Of a stretch of 64,000 bases of DNA, positions 17,528-27,142 are shown in pieces. The stretch comes from an uncultured Aquimarina sp. Lineage in GTDB: Bacteria; Bacteroidota; Bacteroidia; Flavobacteriales; Flavobacteriaceae. Every line of letters begins with the position of its first letter. The stretch's first letter is position 1. The translations under genes were made by a program, and so were the position numbers. Where the stretch lies: the NCBI GenBank assembly GCA_947498785.1, contig CANMLS010000013.1:56917-120916 (forward strand), written 5' to 3'. The notes beneath the pieces are model-generated. The model did not search any database, was not told where the DNA came from, and saw nothing but the letters and a program-made list of their open reading frames with translations.

Positions 17528-20500
17528 ATGAAAGTAATACTTATATATTGGTTTAGCTTTTTATTTTTTATAAGCGTAAACGCTCAGGAGAATAAACTTT
17601 TTACATTACTTTCTCCAAGTACAACAGGAGTATCTTTTTCTAATGATGTAGCAGATCTTAAAGAAAAAAATATTCTTCTGTATTCTAATTATTATGGCGG
17701 CAGCGGGGTTGGTATAGCAGATTTTAATAATGATGGTTTACAAGATATTTTTTTTGGTGGTAATCTTGTGGGAGATCAGTTGTATCTTAATAAAGGAAAT
17801 TTAACTTTTGAGAATATAACCGATAAGGCAGGGATTTTGGATAATGGAGGGTGGTCTTCTGGAGTTGCATTGGCCGATGTAAATGGGGATGGTTATACCG
17901 ATATTTATGTTTGTCGTGAATTATATGATGATGATGAGGATCTGAGAAAAAATAAGTTATATATTAATAATGGAGATCTCACTTTTACAGAGCAATCAGC
18001 AAAATTTGGTATTGACAATAATCAGCGAACCCGACACGCTACCTTTTTTGATTATAATAATGATGGGTATGTAGACCTTTTTTTACTTAATCAACCTCCT
18101 AATCCAGGAAGCTATTCTAAATTTTTTGGAATTGATCTTAAAAATGACCTCAAATATGCTTCAAAACTTTATAAGAATGTTGATAATACCCATTATGTAG
18201 ATGTTAGTGCAGAAGCAGGCGTCTTAAGAACAAGTAATGCAAACAGTGTATCTGCGGCAGATTTCAATAATGATGGATATACAGATTTATATATCGCTAA
18301 TGACTTTTACTTACCAGATTTCTTTTACATCAATAATCAAGATGGAACATTTACGAATGTGGCAAATAAAGCTTTAAACCATATGTCATATTTCAGTATG
18401 GGAGTAGATGCTGCTGATATCAATAATGATGGATTTTTAGATATTATGGTAGCTGATATGGCTGCTGAAGATAATGTAAGGTTAAAATCTAATATGAGTG
18501 GAATGAATCCAAAGGCATTTTGGAAGGTTGTTAATAATGGAGGACATTATCAATATATGTTTAACACACTTCAGCTCAATAATGGAAATGGGACATATAG
18601 TGAGATTGCAGAATTAGCCAATATATCTTCTACAGATTGGAGTTGGGCTAATTTAATCGCAGATTTTGATAATGATGGATTAAAAGATATTTATGTTACG
18701 AATGGATTATTAAGAGATATACGTAATACAGATGCCAACAAAAAATTGGCTGATTATGTAGTTGATGTTGCCAACACATTTGTTAAAAATAACCCAAATG
18801 CAGGAGATGTTAGTATTTGGGATATTCTTGATTTAAAAGAAACCGTTGAAATTTTACCCTCAGAAAAATTAAAAAACTACGCCTTTAAAAATAACGGTGA
18901 TTATACTTTTTCTAAGGTGATGGATGAATGGGGGTTAGATCAAAAGACATTTTCTAATGGATCAGCTTACGCAGATTTAGATAATGATGGAGATTTGGAA
19001 ATAGTGGTAAATAATATTAACGAAAAAGCATTTATCTACAAGAATAATGCCCGAGAAAACTTAGGTTGTAATTTCTTAAGATTTAAGTTGCTGGATAAAA
19101 ATCATAGAAATACTTTGGGAACCAAAGTTACTATTAACTATGAAAAAGAAAAACAGTTTGCCGAAACGACAGCGGTCAGAGGAATTTATTCTACTAGCGA
19201 ACATATTGTGCATTTTGGAGTAGATGACATTGAATATATAGAAGAAGTGATAATAGATTGGCCAAATCATCATCAAACTAGGATGAAGAATGTAAAAACC
19301 AATCAGACAATTACTCTTTTTATGGATGAAGCAACTATAAAAGAAGCTGGAGAAAAAGAAGTACAAAACTCTATTTTTGAAGATATAACTAAACTTCAGA
19401 AATTAAAACATAAGCATAGAGAAAATATCTTTAATGATTATGAAGATCAGGTTTTATTACCTCATAAGTTATCACAGTTTGGACCTGCATTAGCTGTTGC
19501 AGATGTTAATAATGATGGGTTATTGGATGTATATATTGGAGCAGCCAAAGATCATATTGCTTCATTGTACATTCAAAATATATTGGGATCATTTACAGAA
19601 GCAAAGCAGAAATCTTTCAAAGATGACCTCATGTTTGAAGATGTAGATGCAATTTTTTTAGATATAGATAATGATGGAGATAGTGATTTATATGTAGTAA
19701 GTGGTGGTAATGAGTATACAGCATCATCAGAATACTATAAGGATCGATTATATATAAATGATGGGGAAGCTAATTTTATCAAAAGTAAGGAGGTGAATTT
19801 ACCAACAGTTAGTGGATCTTGTGTTATTCCTTCTGATTTTGATAATGATGGTGATCTTGATCTATTTGTAGGAGGTAGATTAACTCCAAAATCATATCCC
19901 GAGCCTACTTCAAGTTATATTTTGGAAAACAAAAAAGGAAAATTAATTGATATTACTCAACAAATAGCTCCAGAATTAAACGAGATAGGTATGGTAACAG
20001 ATGCAACATGGGATGACTTTGATGCAGATGGAGACCTAGATTTGATTGTTGTAGGAGAGTGGATGCCGATAACAATTTTAGAAAATAAGAAAGGAAAATT
20101 TAAAAAATCAAATATTTCAGAGTTTGACCGTTCTTCTGGATGGTGGTTTAGTATAGAAAAAGGAGATTTTGATAATGATGGAGATACAGACTTTATTGCA
20201 GGTAATTTAGGACTAAATTATAAGTATAAAACAACTACCGATAAACCTTTTGATATCTACTATGAGGATTTTGATAATAATGGAAGTAAAGATATAGTTT
20301 TAGGGTATTATAATTATGGAAAACACTATCCGTTGAGGGGTTTTTCATGTTCTGCTCAACAAGTTCCCGGTCTTAAGAAGAAAATAGAAAAATATGACCT
20401 CTTTGCTTCTTTAGAGATAAATGAAGTCTATGGTAATGATAATCTAAAGGAAGCTTTGCATTATGAAGCACATACTTTTGCTAGTTCTTATATAGAAAAC

Positions 20501-20845
20501 TTAGGGGATGGTACTTTTAAAGTATCGACTTTACCTAATAGTGCACAGTTTTCTAATATAAATGATATGATCATAAAAGATTTTAATACAGATGGAAATC
20601 TAGATGTTTTGTTAGCGGGAAATCTATTTGTGTCTGAAATAGAAACTATGCGTAATGATGCAGGTACAGGCTTGTTACTTTACGGTAATGGAAATGGAGA
20701 TTTTACTCCCCAAACGGCTATCGAAAGTGGTTTTTTTACCAATAAAGATGTTAGGAAAATGAAAATGCTAGAAGATAAAAAACAAAAATTGATTCTGGTA
20801 GCAAATAATAATAATAAGATACAGGTTTTTAAATACAATAAGTAA
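17528..20845 (+). CDS. FG-GAP/VCBS repeat protein with ASPIC/UnbV domain
   Basis: A secreted 1105-residue protein (signal peptide ending VNAQ, residue ~20) built from FG-GAP/VCBS beta-propeller repeats. At least thirteen calcium-loop motifs of the form DxNxDGxxD are visible, for example DFNNDGLQDI, DVNGDGYTDI, DFDNDGDLDL and DFNTDGNLDV. Between the two repeat blocks, around residues 515-600, lies an ASPIC/UnbV domain (NFLRFKLLDKNHRNTLGTKV, AVRGIYSTSEHIVHFG, VIIDWPN). Such proteins commonly sit beside SusCD pairs in Bacteroidota and are thought to be surface binding or scaffolding proteins; no catalytic motif is seen. The last residues, including NKIQVFKYNK, do not look like a type IX sorting domain. 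Confidence 0.9.
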   Translation: MKVILIYWFSFLFFISVNAQENKLFTLLSPSTTGVSFSNDVADLKEKNILLYSNYYGGSGVGIADFNNDGLQDIFFGGNLVGDQLYLNKGNLTFENITDKAGILDNGGWSSGVALADVNGDGYTDIYVCRELYDDDEDLRKNKLYINNGDLTFTEQSAKFGIDNNQRTRHATFFDYNNDGYVDLFLLNQPPNPGSYSKFFGIDLKNDLKYASKLYKNVDNTHYVDVSAEAGVLRTSNANSVSAADFNNDGYTDLYIANDFYLPDFFYINNQDGTFTNVANKALNHMSYFSMGVDAADINNDGFLDIMVADMAAEDNVRLKSNMSGMNPKAFWKVVNNGGHYQYMFNTLQLNNGNGTYSEIAELANISSTDWSWANLIADFDNDGLKDIYVTNGLLRDIRNTDANKKLADYVVDVANTFVKNNPNAGDVSIWDILDLKETVEILPSEKLKNYAFKNNGDYTFSKVMDEWGLDQKTFSNGSAYADLDNDGDLEIVVNNINEKAFIYKNNARENLGCNFLRFKLLDKNHRNTLGTKVTINYEKEKQFAETTAVRGIYSTSEHIVHFGVDDIEYIEEVIIDWPNHHQTRMKNVKTNQTITLFMDEATIKEAGEKEVQNSIFEDITKLQKLKHKHRENIFNDYEDQVLLPHKLSQFGPALAVADVNNDGLLDVYIGAAKDHIASLYIQNILGSFTEAKQKSFKDDLMFEDVDAIFLDIDNDGDSDLYVVSGGNEYTASSEYYKDRLYINDGEANFIKSKEVNLPTVSGSCVIPSDFDNDGDLDLFVGGRLTPKSYPEPTSSYILENKKGKLIDITQQIAPELNEIGMVTDATWDDFDADGDLDLIVVGEWMPITILENKKGKFKKSNISEFDRSSGWWFSIEKGDFDNDGDTDFIAGNLGLNYKYKTTTDKPFDIYYEDFDNNGSKDIVLGYYNYGKHYPLRGFSCSAQQVPGLKKKIEKYDLFASLEINEVYGNDNLKEALHYEAHTFASSYIENLGDGTFKVSTLPNSAQFSNINDMIIKDFNTDGNLDVLLAGNLFVSEIETMRNDAGTGLLLYGNGNGDFTPQTAIESGFFTNKDVRKMKMLEDKKQKLILVANNNNKIQVFKYNK

Positions 20846-21007
20846 TCCCAGTTCTGATTTAAAAATACTCACAAAAAAATAGTCATTTTTTGATTACTCT
20901 AAAAATAAAAATCAAGCATAGTTCTATAGCTACGGTTTAGTTTTGTTTTAAAGTATCAGTAGAAAAAAGCAAGTTTTAGTGCGTAAATATAAGTTAGAAA
21001 TGGTACA

Positions 21008-21179
21008 AACGTGAACTCGATATAAAATTTGGTTTTAAAAAACCGTCGAATTGAGTGGTTTTTCTTCGTCCATGCTCAGGATGACAAGGCTTTTGATTGA
21101 AAGTTTACTTGTCTTCGATATAATTTTCTATCGAAAATCACCCTGACTGACGTAAATTTTCTTATACCGAACTCACGTT
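21008..21179. repeat. MITE-like element with 18-bp terminal inverted repeats
   Basis: The left end AACGTGAACTCGATATAA is repeated inverted at the right end (21162-21179, TTATACCGAACTCACGTT), 15 of 18 positions matching. The interior has no gene and includes CCATGCTCAGGATGACAAGG, which recurs with few changes near 23919. It fills most of the 384-base gap between the FG-GAP protein and the MFS transporter; 20846-21007 holds nothing else I can identify. Confidence 0.6.
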
Positions 21180-21229
21180 ATAAAATGATATATACAAATT
21201 AAAAAATAAAGATAAAAGCTCAAAGTGCT

Positions 21230-22639
21230 ATGGATAACCAAAAGATGAATTACAGAAAACCTTTTATTACAATTACCTTCTTATTTTTTATGTGGGGATT
21301 TATAACTGTAATGAATGATGTCTTAATTCCACATTTAAAAGCCGTATTTGAACTTTCTTATTTTCAAGCAGCATTAATTCAGTTTGCTTTTTTTGGAGCT
21401 TTTTTTGTGATTTCGCTTATATATTTTATAATCTCTGTTAGTCAGGGAGATCCTATTTCTAAAATAGGATATAAGAACGGAATTATAATTGGTCTTATCC
21501 TATGTGGTATTGGATGTTGCCTTTTTTATCCAGCAGCTAATTATCAACGGTACGGAATTTTTCTTGGAGCCTTATTCGTTCTAGCTTCTGGAGTAACCAT
21601 TTTACAGATAACAGCTAATCCATATGCAGCGATACTAGGAAACCCAGATACTGCATCAAGCAGGCTTAATTTGGCTCAAGGATTTAACTCTTTTGGAACA
21701 ACTTTAGCACCTATTATTGGTGCTATACTCTTGTATAAAATGTTTTCTAATGGAGAAATTACGGTAGATTCCTTAAAAATGCCTTATCTCATATATGGAG
21801 GGCTTTTTCTAATACTAGCCATCATTATAAAATTTGTTAAATTACCATCTTTTGTCAATACTGAAAAAATAGAGAAAGGATTAGGTGTATTACAGTTTAG
21901 ACATGTTGTTTTAGGGATGTTTGCTATCTTTTTTTATGTTGGAGGAGAAGTGTCTATTGGGAGTTTTTTAATAAACTTCTTTGGTCTCGAATCAATCATG
22001 GGAATGGAAGAAGCAGAAGCAGGAATATTTCTATCATACTATTGGGGAGGTTCTATGATAGGAAGATTTTTAGGGTCTGTTTCTATGGGAAGCATAACCG
22101 ACAATACAAAAAAATACCTTTTAATGGCAGGGTTATCTGTACTTTTCTTTTTTGTCTTGTATTTTATTACTGGGATAAAAGTAGAAGCAGATAAATTCTC
22201 GTTACAATTATTACCATTTTCCAGAGTATGGTTATTTATTGTGTTTTTACTTGTTAATTATTTAGCTTTTTTGATAGGAGGGGTTAAGCCTTCAAAAGTA
22301 TTAACCTTATTTGCAGGAATTATAATACTATTACTGTTGATTATGATACTTGGAAATGGAGAAATTGCCTTTTGGAGTGCTATAGCAATTGGAGCGTTTA
22401 ATTCAATTTTATGGTCAAACATATTTACGCTAGCCATAAAAGATCTAGGAAAATATACCAGTCAAGCATCATCTCTTCTGGTAATGATGATCGCAGGTGG
22501 AGCTTTAATACCGTTATTACAAGGTGCAATAGCCGATAGTATAGGAATTCAATTGTCATTCTTAATACCTATAATATGCTATGCTTATCTCGTGTTTTAT
22601 GGAGTAGAAGGGCATAAATTAAAAAATAAGATACAGTAG
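21230..22639 (+). CDS. Sugar MFS transporter, FucP/NagP type
   Basis: Inner-membrane proton symporter of the FucP subfamily, about 12 membrane segments in 469 residues. Diagnostic stretches are FLFFMWGFITVMNDVLIPHLK, ASGVTILQITANPYAAILGN and SSRLNLAQGFNSFGTTLAPI. FucP relatives carry fucose, glucose, galactose or GlcNAc (NagP). The cluster with ROK kinase and NagB suggests GlcNAc or mannose, but specificity cannot be read from sequence. An alternative ATG at 21245 (MNYRKPFIT) is possible. It is 18 bases from the ROK gene, so the two are likely one operon. A MITE-like repeat lies 50 bases upstream, so the promoter may lie inside or next to the repeat. Confidence 0.93.
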   Translation: MDNQKMNYRKPFITITFLFFMWGFITVMNDVLIPHLKAVFELSYFQAALIQFAFFGAFFVISLIYFIISVSQGDPISKIGYKNGIIIGLILCGIGCCLFYPAANYQRYGIFLGALFVLASGVTILQITANPYAAILGNPDTASSRLNLAQGFNSFGTTLAPIIGAILLYKMFSNGEITVDSLKMPYLIYGGLFLILAIIIKFVKLPSFVNTEKIEKGLGVLQFRHVVLGMFAIFFYVGGEVSIGSFLINFFGLESIMGMEEAEAGIFLSYYWGGSMIGRFLGSVSMGSITDNTKKYLLMAGLSVLFFFVLYFITGIKVEADKFSLQLLPFSRVWLFIVFLLVNYLAFLIGGVKPSKVLTLFAGIIILLLLIMILGNGEIAFWSAIAIGAFNSILWSNIFTLAIKDLGKYTSQASSLLVMMIAGGALIPLLQGAIADSIGIQLSFLIPIICYAYLVFYGVEGHKLKNKIQ

Positions 22640-22657
22640 TAATATTTATAATATAAA

Positions 22658-23584
22658 ATGATAATAGGCGTAGACATAGGAGGAAGCCACATCAAGTTGG
22701 CAACAATAGATGAGAATTTTCCGGATAAAATTCAGAATATCTATAAAACAGAGGTAAGATGCGATGATACACTTGATGCTATATTAACTAGTTGGATTTC
22801 CGTTTTAAGAATTGCAATAGATGATCTGAAAGGGCAAAAATTAAAAGGGATTGGAATAGCGATTCCTGGACCATTTGATTATTATAATGGGATTTTTCCA
22901 GAAAAAGGAGAAGGAAAATTTGAAGCTTTGTACAATATAAACCTTCAGAACTATATAATAGAAAATCTAAATCTAAATGCTGATGTTTCTGTTAGATTTT
23001 ATAATGATGCAGCCTGTTTTGGAATTGGAGAAGCCTGGGTAGGAGAATTAGTCAACTATAAAAAAAGTGTTGCAATTACCCTTGGAACTGGATTAGGAGC
23101 AACATTTTTGAATGAAGGAATTCCAGTAAAACAGGGTATTGATATTCCCAAGTTTGGTGAATTATATCATTTACCTTTTAAAGATGATATAGCCGATACC
23201 TATTTTTCAACGCAATGGTTTCAACGTCGATATCAAGAAATTTCTGGAAAGAAAATAGAAGGTGTTAAAGAGCTTATAGTAAATACCCAAAATTCAGATA
23301 TTAAGACACAAATTTTTAAGGAATTTTCTCAAAATTTAGCTTGTTTTTTAGCTCCGTGGTTATACAATTTTAAATCAGAAGCAGTGGTAATTGGAGGTAA
23401 TATCTCTAATGCTTGGACTTTTTTTGAAAGAGACCTAAAGATTTGTTTTAATGAACTTAAGGTTAACATTCCAATACATAAAAGTAAACTTTTAGAAAAT
23501 GCAGCATTGATAGGAAGTGCAAGAATTATAGATGACAAGGTCTATGATATACTTTTTAACGTCGACCAAGATAAATACAAATAG
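22658..23584 (+). CDS. ROK-family sugar kinase-like protein (no zinc motif)
   Basis: The ATP-binding opening MIIGVDIGGSHIKLATID, GIAIPGPFDYYNG, NDAACFGIGEAW and VAITLGTGLGATFLNEG are the actin-like ATPase blocks of ROK kinases, and VVIGGNISNAW is the C-terminal adenosine block. The usual ROK zinc site (CxCGxxGCxE) is absent: after PKFGELYHLPF the chain has DDIADTYFSTQWF instead. It lacks an N-terminal helix-turn-helix, so it is a kinase-type member rather than a repressor. With MFS upstream and NagB downstream it probably phosphorylates an imported hexose or GlcNAc (inference). Length 308 is normal. Confidence 0.85.
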   Translation: MIIGVDIGGSHIKLATIDENFPDKIQNIYKTEVRCDDTLDAILTSWISVLRIAIDDLKGQKLKGIGIAIPGPFDYYNGIFPEKGEGKFEALYNINLQNYIIENLNLNADVSVRFYNDAACFGIGEAWVGELVNYKKSVAITLGTGLGATFLNEGIPVKQGIDIPKFGELYHLPFKDDIADTYFSTQWFQRRYQEISGKKIEGVKELIVNTQNSDIKTQIFKEFSQNLACFLAPWLYNFKSEAVVIGGNISNAWTFFERDLKICFNELKVNIPIHKSKLLENAALIGSARIIDDKVYDILFNVDQDKYK

Positions 23585-23822
23585 CAGGTTAAAAATGAAT
23601 ATTATCAGTTTTTGTCTAAAATTACTATAAAGTAAAATAATAGTTTTTGTTCTTTATACAAGGTGTAAAAATAATACATGGTCTAGGTTAACTCTTATAT
23701 TTCAATTGAAGGAGAAAGTGAAAAAGATGATTTTAAAAGAAAAACATCTTTTGTGATATTTATATTGCCAGCGTATCCTTCTTTTTGGTTGTAAAAGTAA
23801 TATAAAGCAAATAGGATATTAA

Positions 23823-23983
23823 TATAAGAATTTGGTTTAAAAAAGTCGACAAATTGATTTTCATATTGACCTCTCAAATCCGATCGAGGTTGCAGAAGAA
23901 AAATTATATCAACCTTTTGTCCATGCTCAGGATAACAAGGTTTTTTGATTAAAATTTACTCGTCTTCGATACAATTTCTATAC
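23823..23983. repeat. Degenerate second copy of the 21008-21179 repeat
   Basis: 23823-23862 matches 21019-21058 (ATTTGGTTT, then AAAAAA and a shared TCGA core), and 23914-23983 matches 21060-21133 (CCATGCTCAGGATAACAAGG, CGTCTTCGATACAATTTCTA). About 50 extra bases containing a CCTC/GAGG hairpin separate the two matching blocks. The terminal inverted repeats are not preserved. The rest of the 621-base gap (23585-23822 and 23984-24205) holds no feature I recognise. Confidence 0.5.
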
Positions 23984-24205
23984 AACTAAAGCTTTATGAA
24001 CCTAATTCTGGGACATATTATAGCGATTAAGAAAATAAATATCTATTAATCCATTGAGAGAAATAATGTAGCTGTTCTTTTTTTAAAACTTTCTTATTTC
24101 CAAATTCAACGTTTACAAAATGTTGTTCATCGAATTTTCTATGAATAGGAATAGAGTACTATTATTTTTAATAATTATATTAAATAATCGAAAATATAGA
24201 GAGCT

Positions 24206-26140
24206 ATGATTGCTGAAATTAAATTCACAAACTTAAAAGATATAAGCTATAAAGAAGCAGGGATTTATGAAAATACTAGATTCGAAAAAATTCATAATGT
24301 AGTTTATGATAATTCTAATGACGCTTCTTGTAGAGTTGCACATGAGATAGCTACTTTAATACGTCAAAAAGAGGAAAGCGGGAAGTACTGTGTTCTGGGA
24401 CTAGCAACAGGTTCTTCTCCTATAAAAGTATATGAGGAATTGATTCGGCTTCATAAAGAAAAAGGATTAAGTTTTAAAAATGTAGTTACGTTTAATTTAG
24501 ACGAATATTATCCTATGGAAAGGGGTAATGTGCAAAGCTATTATGATTTTATGCATGAGTATTTGTTTAATCACATCGATATTCCAGAAAATCAGATCAA
24601 TATACCTAGCGGAGATACTCATCCTGATAAGATTTTGGAAACATGTATAACTTTTGAAAATAAAATAAAGGAATATGGAGGTTTGGATTTCCAATTATTG
24701 GGGATCGGTAGAACGGGACACATTGGATTTAATGAACCAGGATCACATTATAATTCGAGAACAAGACTTATTACTTTAGACCATCTTACAAGAACAGATG
24801 CGGCATCTTCATTTCTAGGAATAGAAAATGTTCCCAAAAGAGCAATTACTATGGGAATTGGTACTGTAAGAGAAGCTAAGCGAATTGTCTTATTAGCTTG
24901 GGGAGAGAATAAAGCAGAGGTTATAAAAAAAACTATAGAAGGAGAAATTACGTCTCAGGTTCCTGCAACATACCTCCAACTACATAAGAATACAACCTTT
25001 ATTTTGGATGAAGGAGCAGCTTCTTTACTTACACAAAATAAAACTCCATGGCTTGTAGGTCCCTGCGAATGGACCGAGGAAACAATAAGTAATGCTATCA
25101 TCTGGTTATGTGAGTTAACTTCAAAATCAATTCTAAGGCTTACAGATAAGGATTATAATGATAATGGTATGGAGAGTTTGCTGGCTAAAGAAGGAAATGC
25201 ATATGATCTAAATATTAAGATGTTTAATAAACTTCAGCATACGATTACAGGATGGCCTGGAGGAAAACCAAATGCAGATGATACTTCAAGACCAGAAAGA
25301 GCAATCCCAGAAAAAAAACGAATAATTATATTTAGCCCTCATCCTGATGATGATGTGATTTCTATGGGAGGTACTCTAGATAGATTGGTAGAGCAAGGTC
25401 ATGATGTACATGTGGCGTATCAAACTTCAGGAAATATAGCAGTATCTAATCATGAAGCATTAAAATTTGCTGAAGTTGTTACTTCAATAGATCAGAATAA
25501 TAAGGTGTTTAATACCATTGTAGAAGCAATTCATAAATTAGATAATTTTGAATTTAATACTCCAGAATTGTTGTTTCTAAAAGGCTTTATTAGACAAAAA
25601 GAATCTTTGGGAGCTACAAGATATCTTAGTATTCCTGACGAGAAAGTACATTTTTTGAACATGCCATTTTATGAAACAGGAGCAATAAAAAAGAAACCAC
25701 TAGGAGAAGAAGATGTAGAAATAATATCAGATTTAATCAAAGAAATAAAACCTCATCAAATTTATGCAGCTGGAGACCTGGCCGATCCTCATGGAACGCA
25801 TAGAGTTTGTTTGGATGCATTATTTTCTGCAATAGAAAAAAGAAAATTAGATGATTATATGAAAAAATGTTGGGTGTGGTTATATAGAGGTGCATGGCAG
25901 GAATGGGGATTACATGAAATTGATATGGCTGTTCCCATGAGTCCAGATCAAGTAGTTAAAAAAAGAAAAGCCATATTTTTTCATCAATCCCAGAAAGATA
26001 GAGTGATGTTTCAGGGAGATGATTCAAGAGAGTTTTGGGTTAGAGCAGAAGAACGAAATCAAGATACTGCTATGAAGTATCATCAATTAGGATTGGCAGA
26101 TTATGCAGCAATGGAGGCATTTAAAAGATATCATTTTTAG
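24206..26140 (+). CDS. Glucosamine-6-phosphate deaminase (NagB) fused to PIG-L deacetylase-like domain
   Basis: Residues about 25-290 are NagB, the isomerase-deaminase making fructose-6-P and ammonia from glucosamine-6-P: VLGLATGSSPIKVYEEL, VVTFNLDEYYPM (Asp99, general base position) and GIGRTGHIGFNEPGS (His172, Glu177). The Asp of the classical NDGHIAFNEP motif is Thr170 here. From about residue 370 a PIG-L/LmbE domain follows: IIIFSPHPDDDVISMGGTLD with zinc-ligand HPDD, AAGDLADPHGTHR, ending with KRYHF. PIG-L domains are zinc-dependent N-deacetylases, so the fusion may couple deacetylation and deamination (inference). At 644 residues it is the long form I associate with Bacteroidota. It is 40 bases upstream of cutC. 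Confidence 0.92.
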   Translation: MIAEIKFTNLKDISYKEAGIYENTRFEKIHNVVYDNSNDASCRVAHEIATLIRQKEESGKYCVLGLATGSSPIKVYEELIRLHKEKGLSFKNVVTFNLDEYYPMERGNVQSYYDFMHEYLFNHIDIPENQINIPSGDTHPDKILETCITFENKIKEYGGLDFQLLGIGRTGHIGFNEPGSHYNSRTRLITLDHLTRTDAASSFLGIENVPKRAITMGIGTVREAKRIVLLAWGENKAEVIKKTIEGEITSQVPATYLQLHKNTTFILDEGAASLLTQNKTPWLVGPCEWTEETISNAIIWLCELTSKSILRLTDKDYNDNGMESLLAKEGNAYDLNIKMFNKLQHTITGWPGGKPNADDTSRPERAIPEKKRIIIFSPHPDDDVISMGGTLDRLVEQGHDVHVAYQTSGNIAVSNHEALKFAEVVTSIDQNNKVFNTIVEAIHKLDNFEFNTPELLFLKGFIRQKESLGATRYLSIPDEKVHFLNMPFYETGAIKKKPLGEEDVEIISDLIKEIKPHQIYAAGDLADPHGTHRVCLDALFSAIEKRKLDDYMKKCWVWLYRGAWQEWGLHEIDMAVPMSPDQVVKKRKAIFFHQSQKDRVMFQGDDSREFWVRAEERNQDTAMKYHQLGLADYAAMEAFKRYHF

Positions 26141-26180
26141 CATATACATATAATAAAGTATTGTATAAAAAGAATAAGAT

Positions 26181-26825
26181 ATGTTTATAAAAGAAGCTTG
26201 CGTAGAAAGAATTTCTCAGGCGAAACTAGCAGAACAGAAAGGAGCGAATAGGATTGAATTATGTGGAGACTTAAGTGTTGGAGGAATAACCCCTTCGTTA
26301 GAGATTATAAAAGAAGCGAAAGAAAAAATAAATATTCCTATTCATGTAATGATAAGACCTAGAGGAGGGGATTTTGTGTATTCTGAAGATGAATTTGAAG
26401 AAATGAAAATGCAAATCTTAGATTGCCACAAAAGTAAAGTAGATGGAGTTGTATTTGGAATTTTGAAAATAGATAATACTCTTGATATAGATAGAATTAC
26501 TAAATTAACCCAAATAGCTATGCCTATGGCAATAGTAATTCATAAGGCAATCGACGAAACTCCTGATATCATTACGGCATTAGATCATCTCTTAAAAATA
26601 AAAGGTATTACGGGTATATTAACTTCTGGAGGCAAAAAAACAGCAAATGAAGGGAAAGTTATTTTAAAAAGAATGGTGGCTCTCGCAAAAAATGAATTAG
26701 AAATAATTTCTGCAGGATCAATAACAGATAATAATATTCAAAAACTACATCAATTTATTAATGGATCATCCTATCATGGAAAACGAATAGTAGGAAATTT
26801 AAATAATTTCAGAGATCAAAAATAG
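26181..26825 (+). CDS. cutC: CutC family TIM-barrel protein
   Basis: A 214-residue cytoplasmic TIM barrel of the CutC family: KEACVERISQAKLAEQKGAN, RIELCGDLSVGGITPS, IHVMIRPRGGDFVYS, DGVVFGIL, HKAIDETPD, ILTSGGKKTANEG and EIISAGSIT. CutC was named for copper tolerance in E. coli, but its biochemical function is unsettled. Here it trails NagB by 40 bases in an N-glycan locus rather than copper genes, so a sugar-related role is plausible (inference). The protein ends a little short of typical ~240-residue members, but all main blocks are present. Confidence 0.9.
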   Translation: MFIKEACVERISQAKLAEQKGANRIELCGDLSVGGITPSLEIIKEAKEKINIPIHVMIRPRGGDFVYSEDEFEEMKMQILDCHKSKVDGVVFGILKIDNTLDIDRITKLTQIAMPMAIVIHKAIDETPDIITALDHLLKIKGITGILTSGGKKTANEGKVILKRMVALAKNELEIISAGSITDNNIQKLHQFINGSSYHGKRIVGNLNNFRDQK

Positions 26826-26941
26826 CAAAAGTTTGAAAAAAATAATTGATATTCTAATGCTTGAAGAGCTTTTAAAAATATAGTTTATTAAACTTCTATA
26901 TATTTCTTTCTTTTTACTGATAAAGAGTGATTATATTTAAC

Positions 26942-27102
26942 GAAGTGATTTAAACTTTTTTTAATTCGCTATAAAAATGCTCTTTTTCACTCAATTTTCG
27001 TCTTTTTCTTACTTCGTAGCGCTGCTATGAAGAGCAAAAAACACTTCAATTGATCAAAAAACTACTATTTTTCGCTAGAATCAAAAAAGTTTAAACCACT
27101 TC
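26942..27102. repeat. Near-palindromic MITE-like inverted repeat
   Basis: The left end (26942-26967, starts GAAGTGATTTAAAC) and the right end (27078-27102, ends GTTTAAACCACTTC) are inverted copies with only a few differences, and weaker pairing continues inward. A small hairpin CTTCGTAGC/GCTATGAAG lies toward the middle. It occupies half of the 308-base gap between cutC and the FGE gene. A related right end occurs at 29611-29646. Confidence 0.5.
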
Positions 27103-27142
27103 AACATTAAATATGAATTTTTAAAGATGTAAATTGAACCTT

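Noticed and set aside
21008..21179. Insertion sequence call
   Set aside because: Only 172 bases with no transposase frame; a MITE-like repeat is the most that can be supported.
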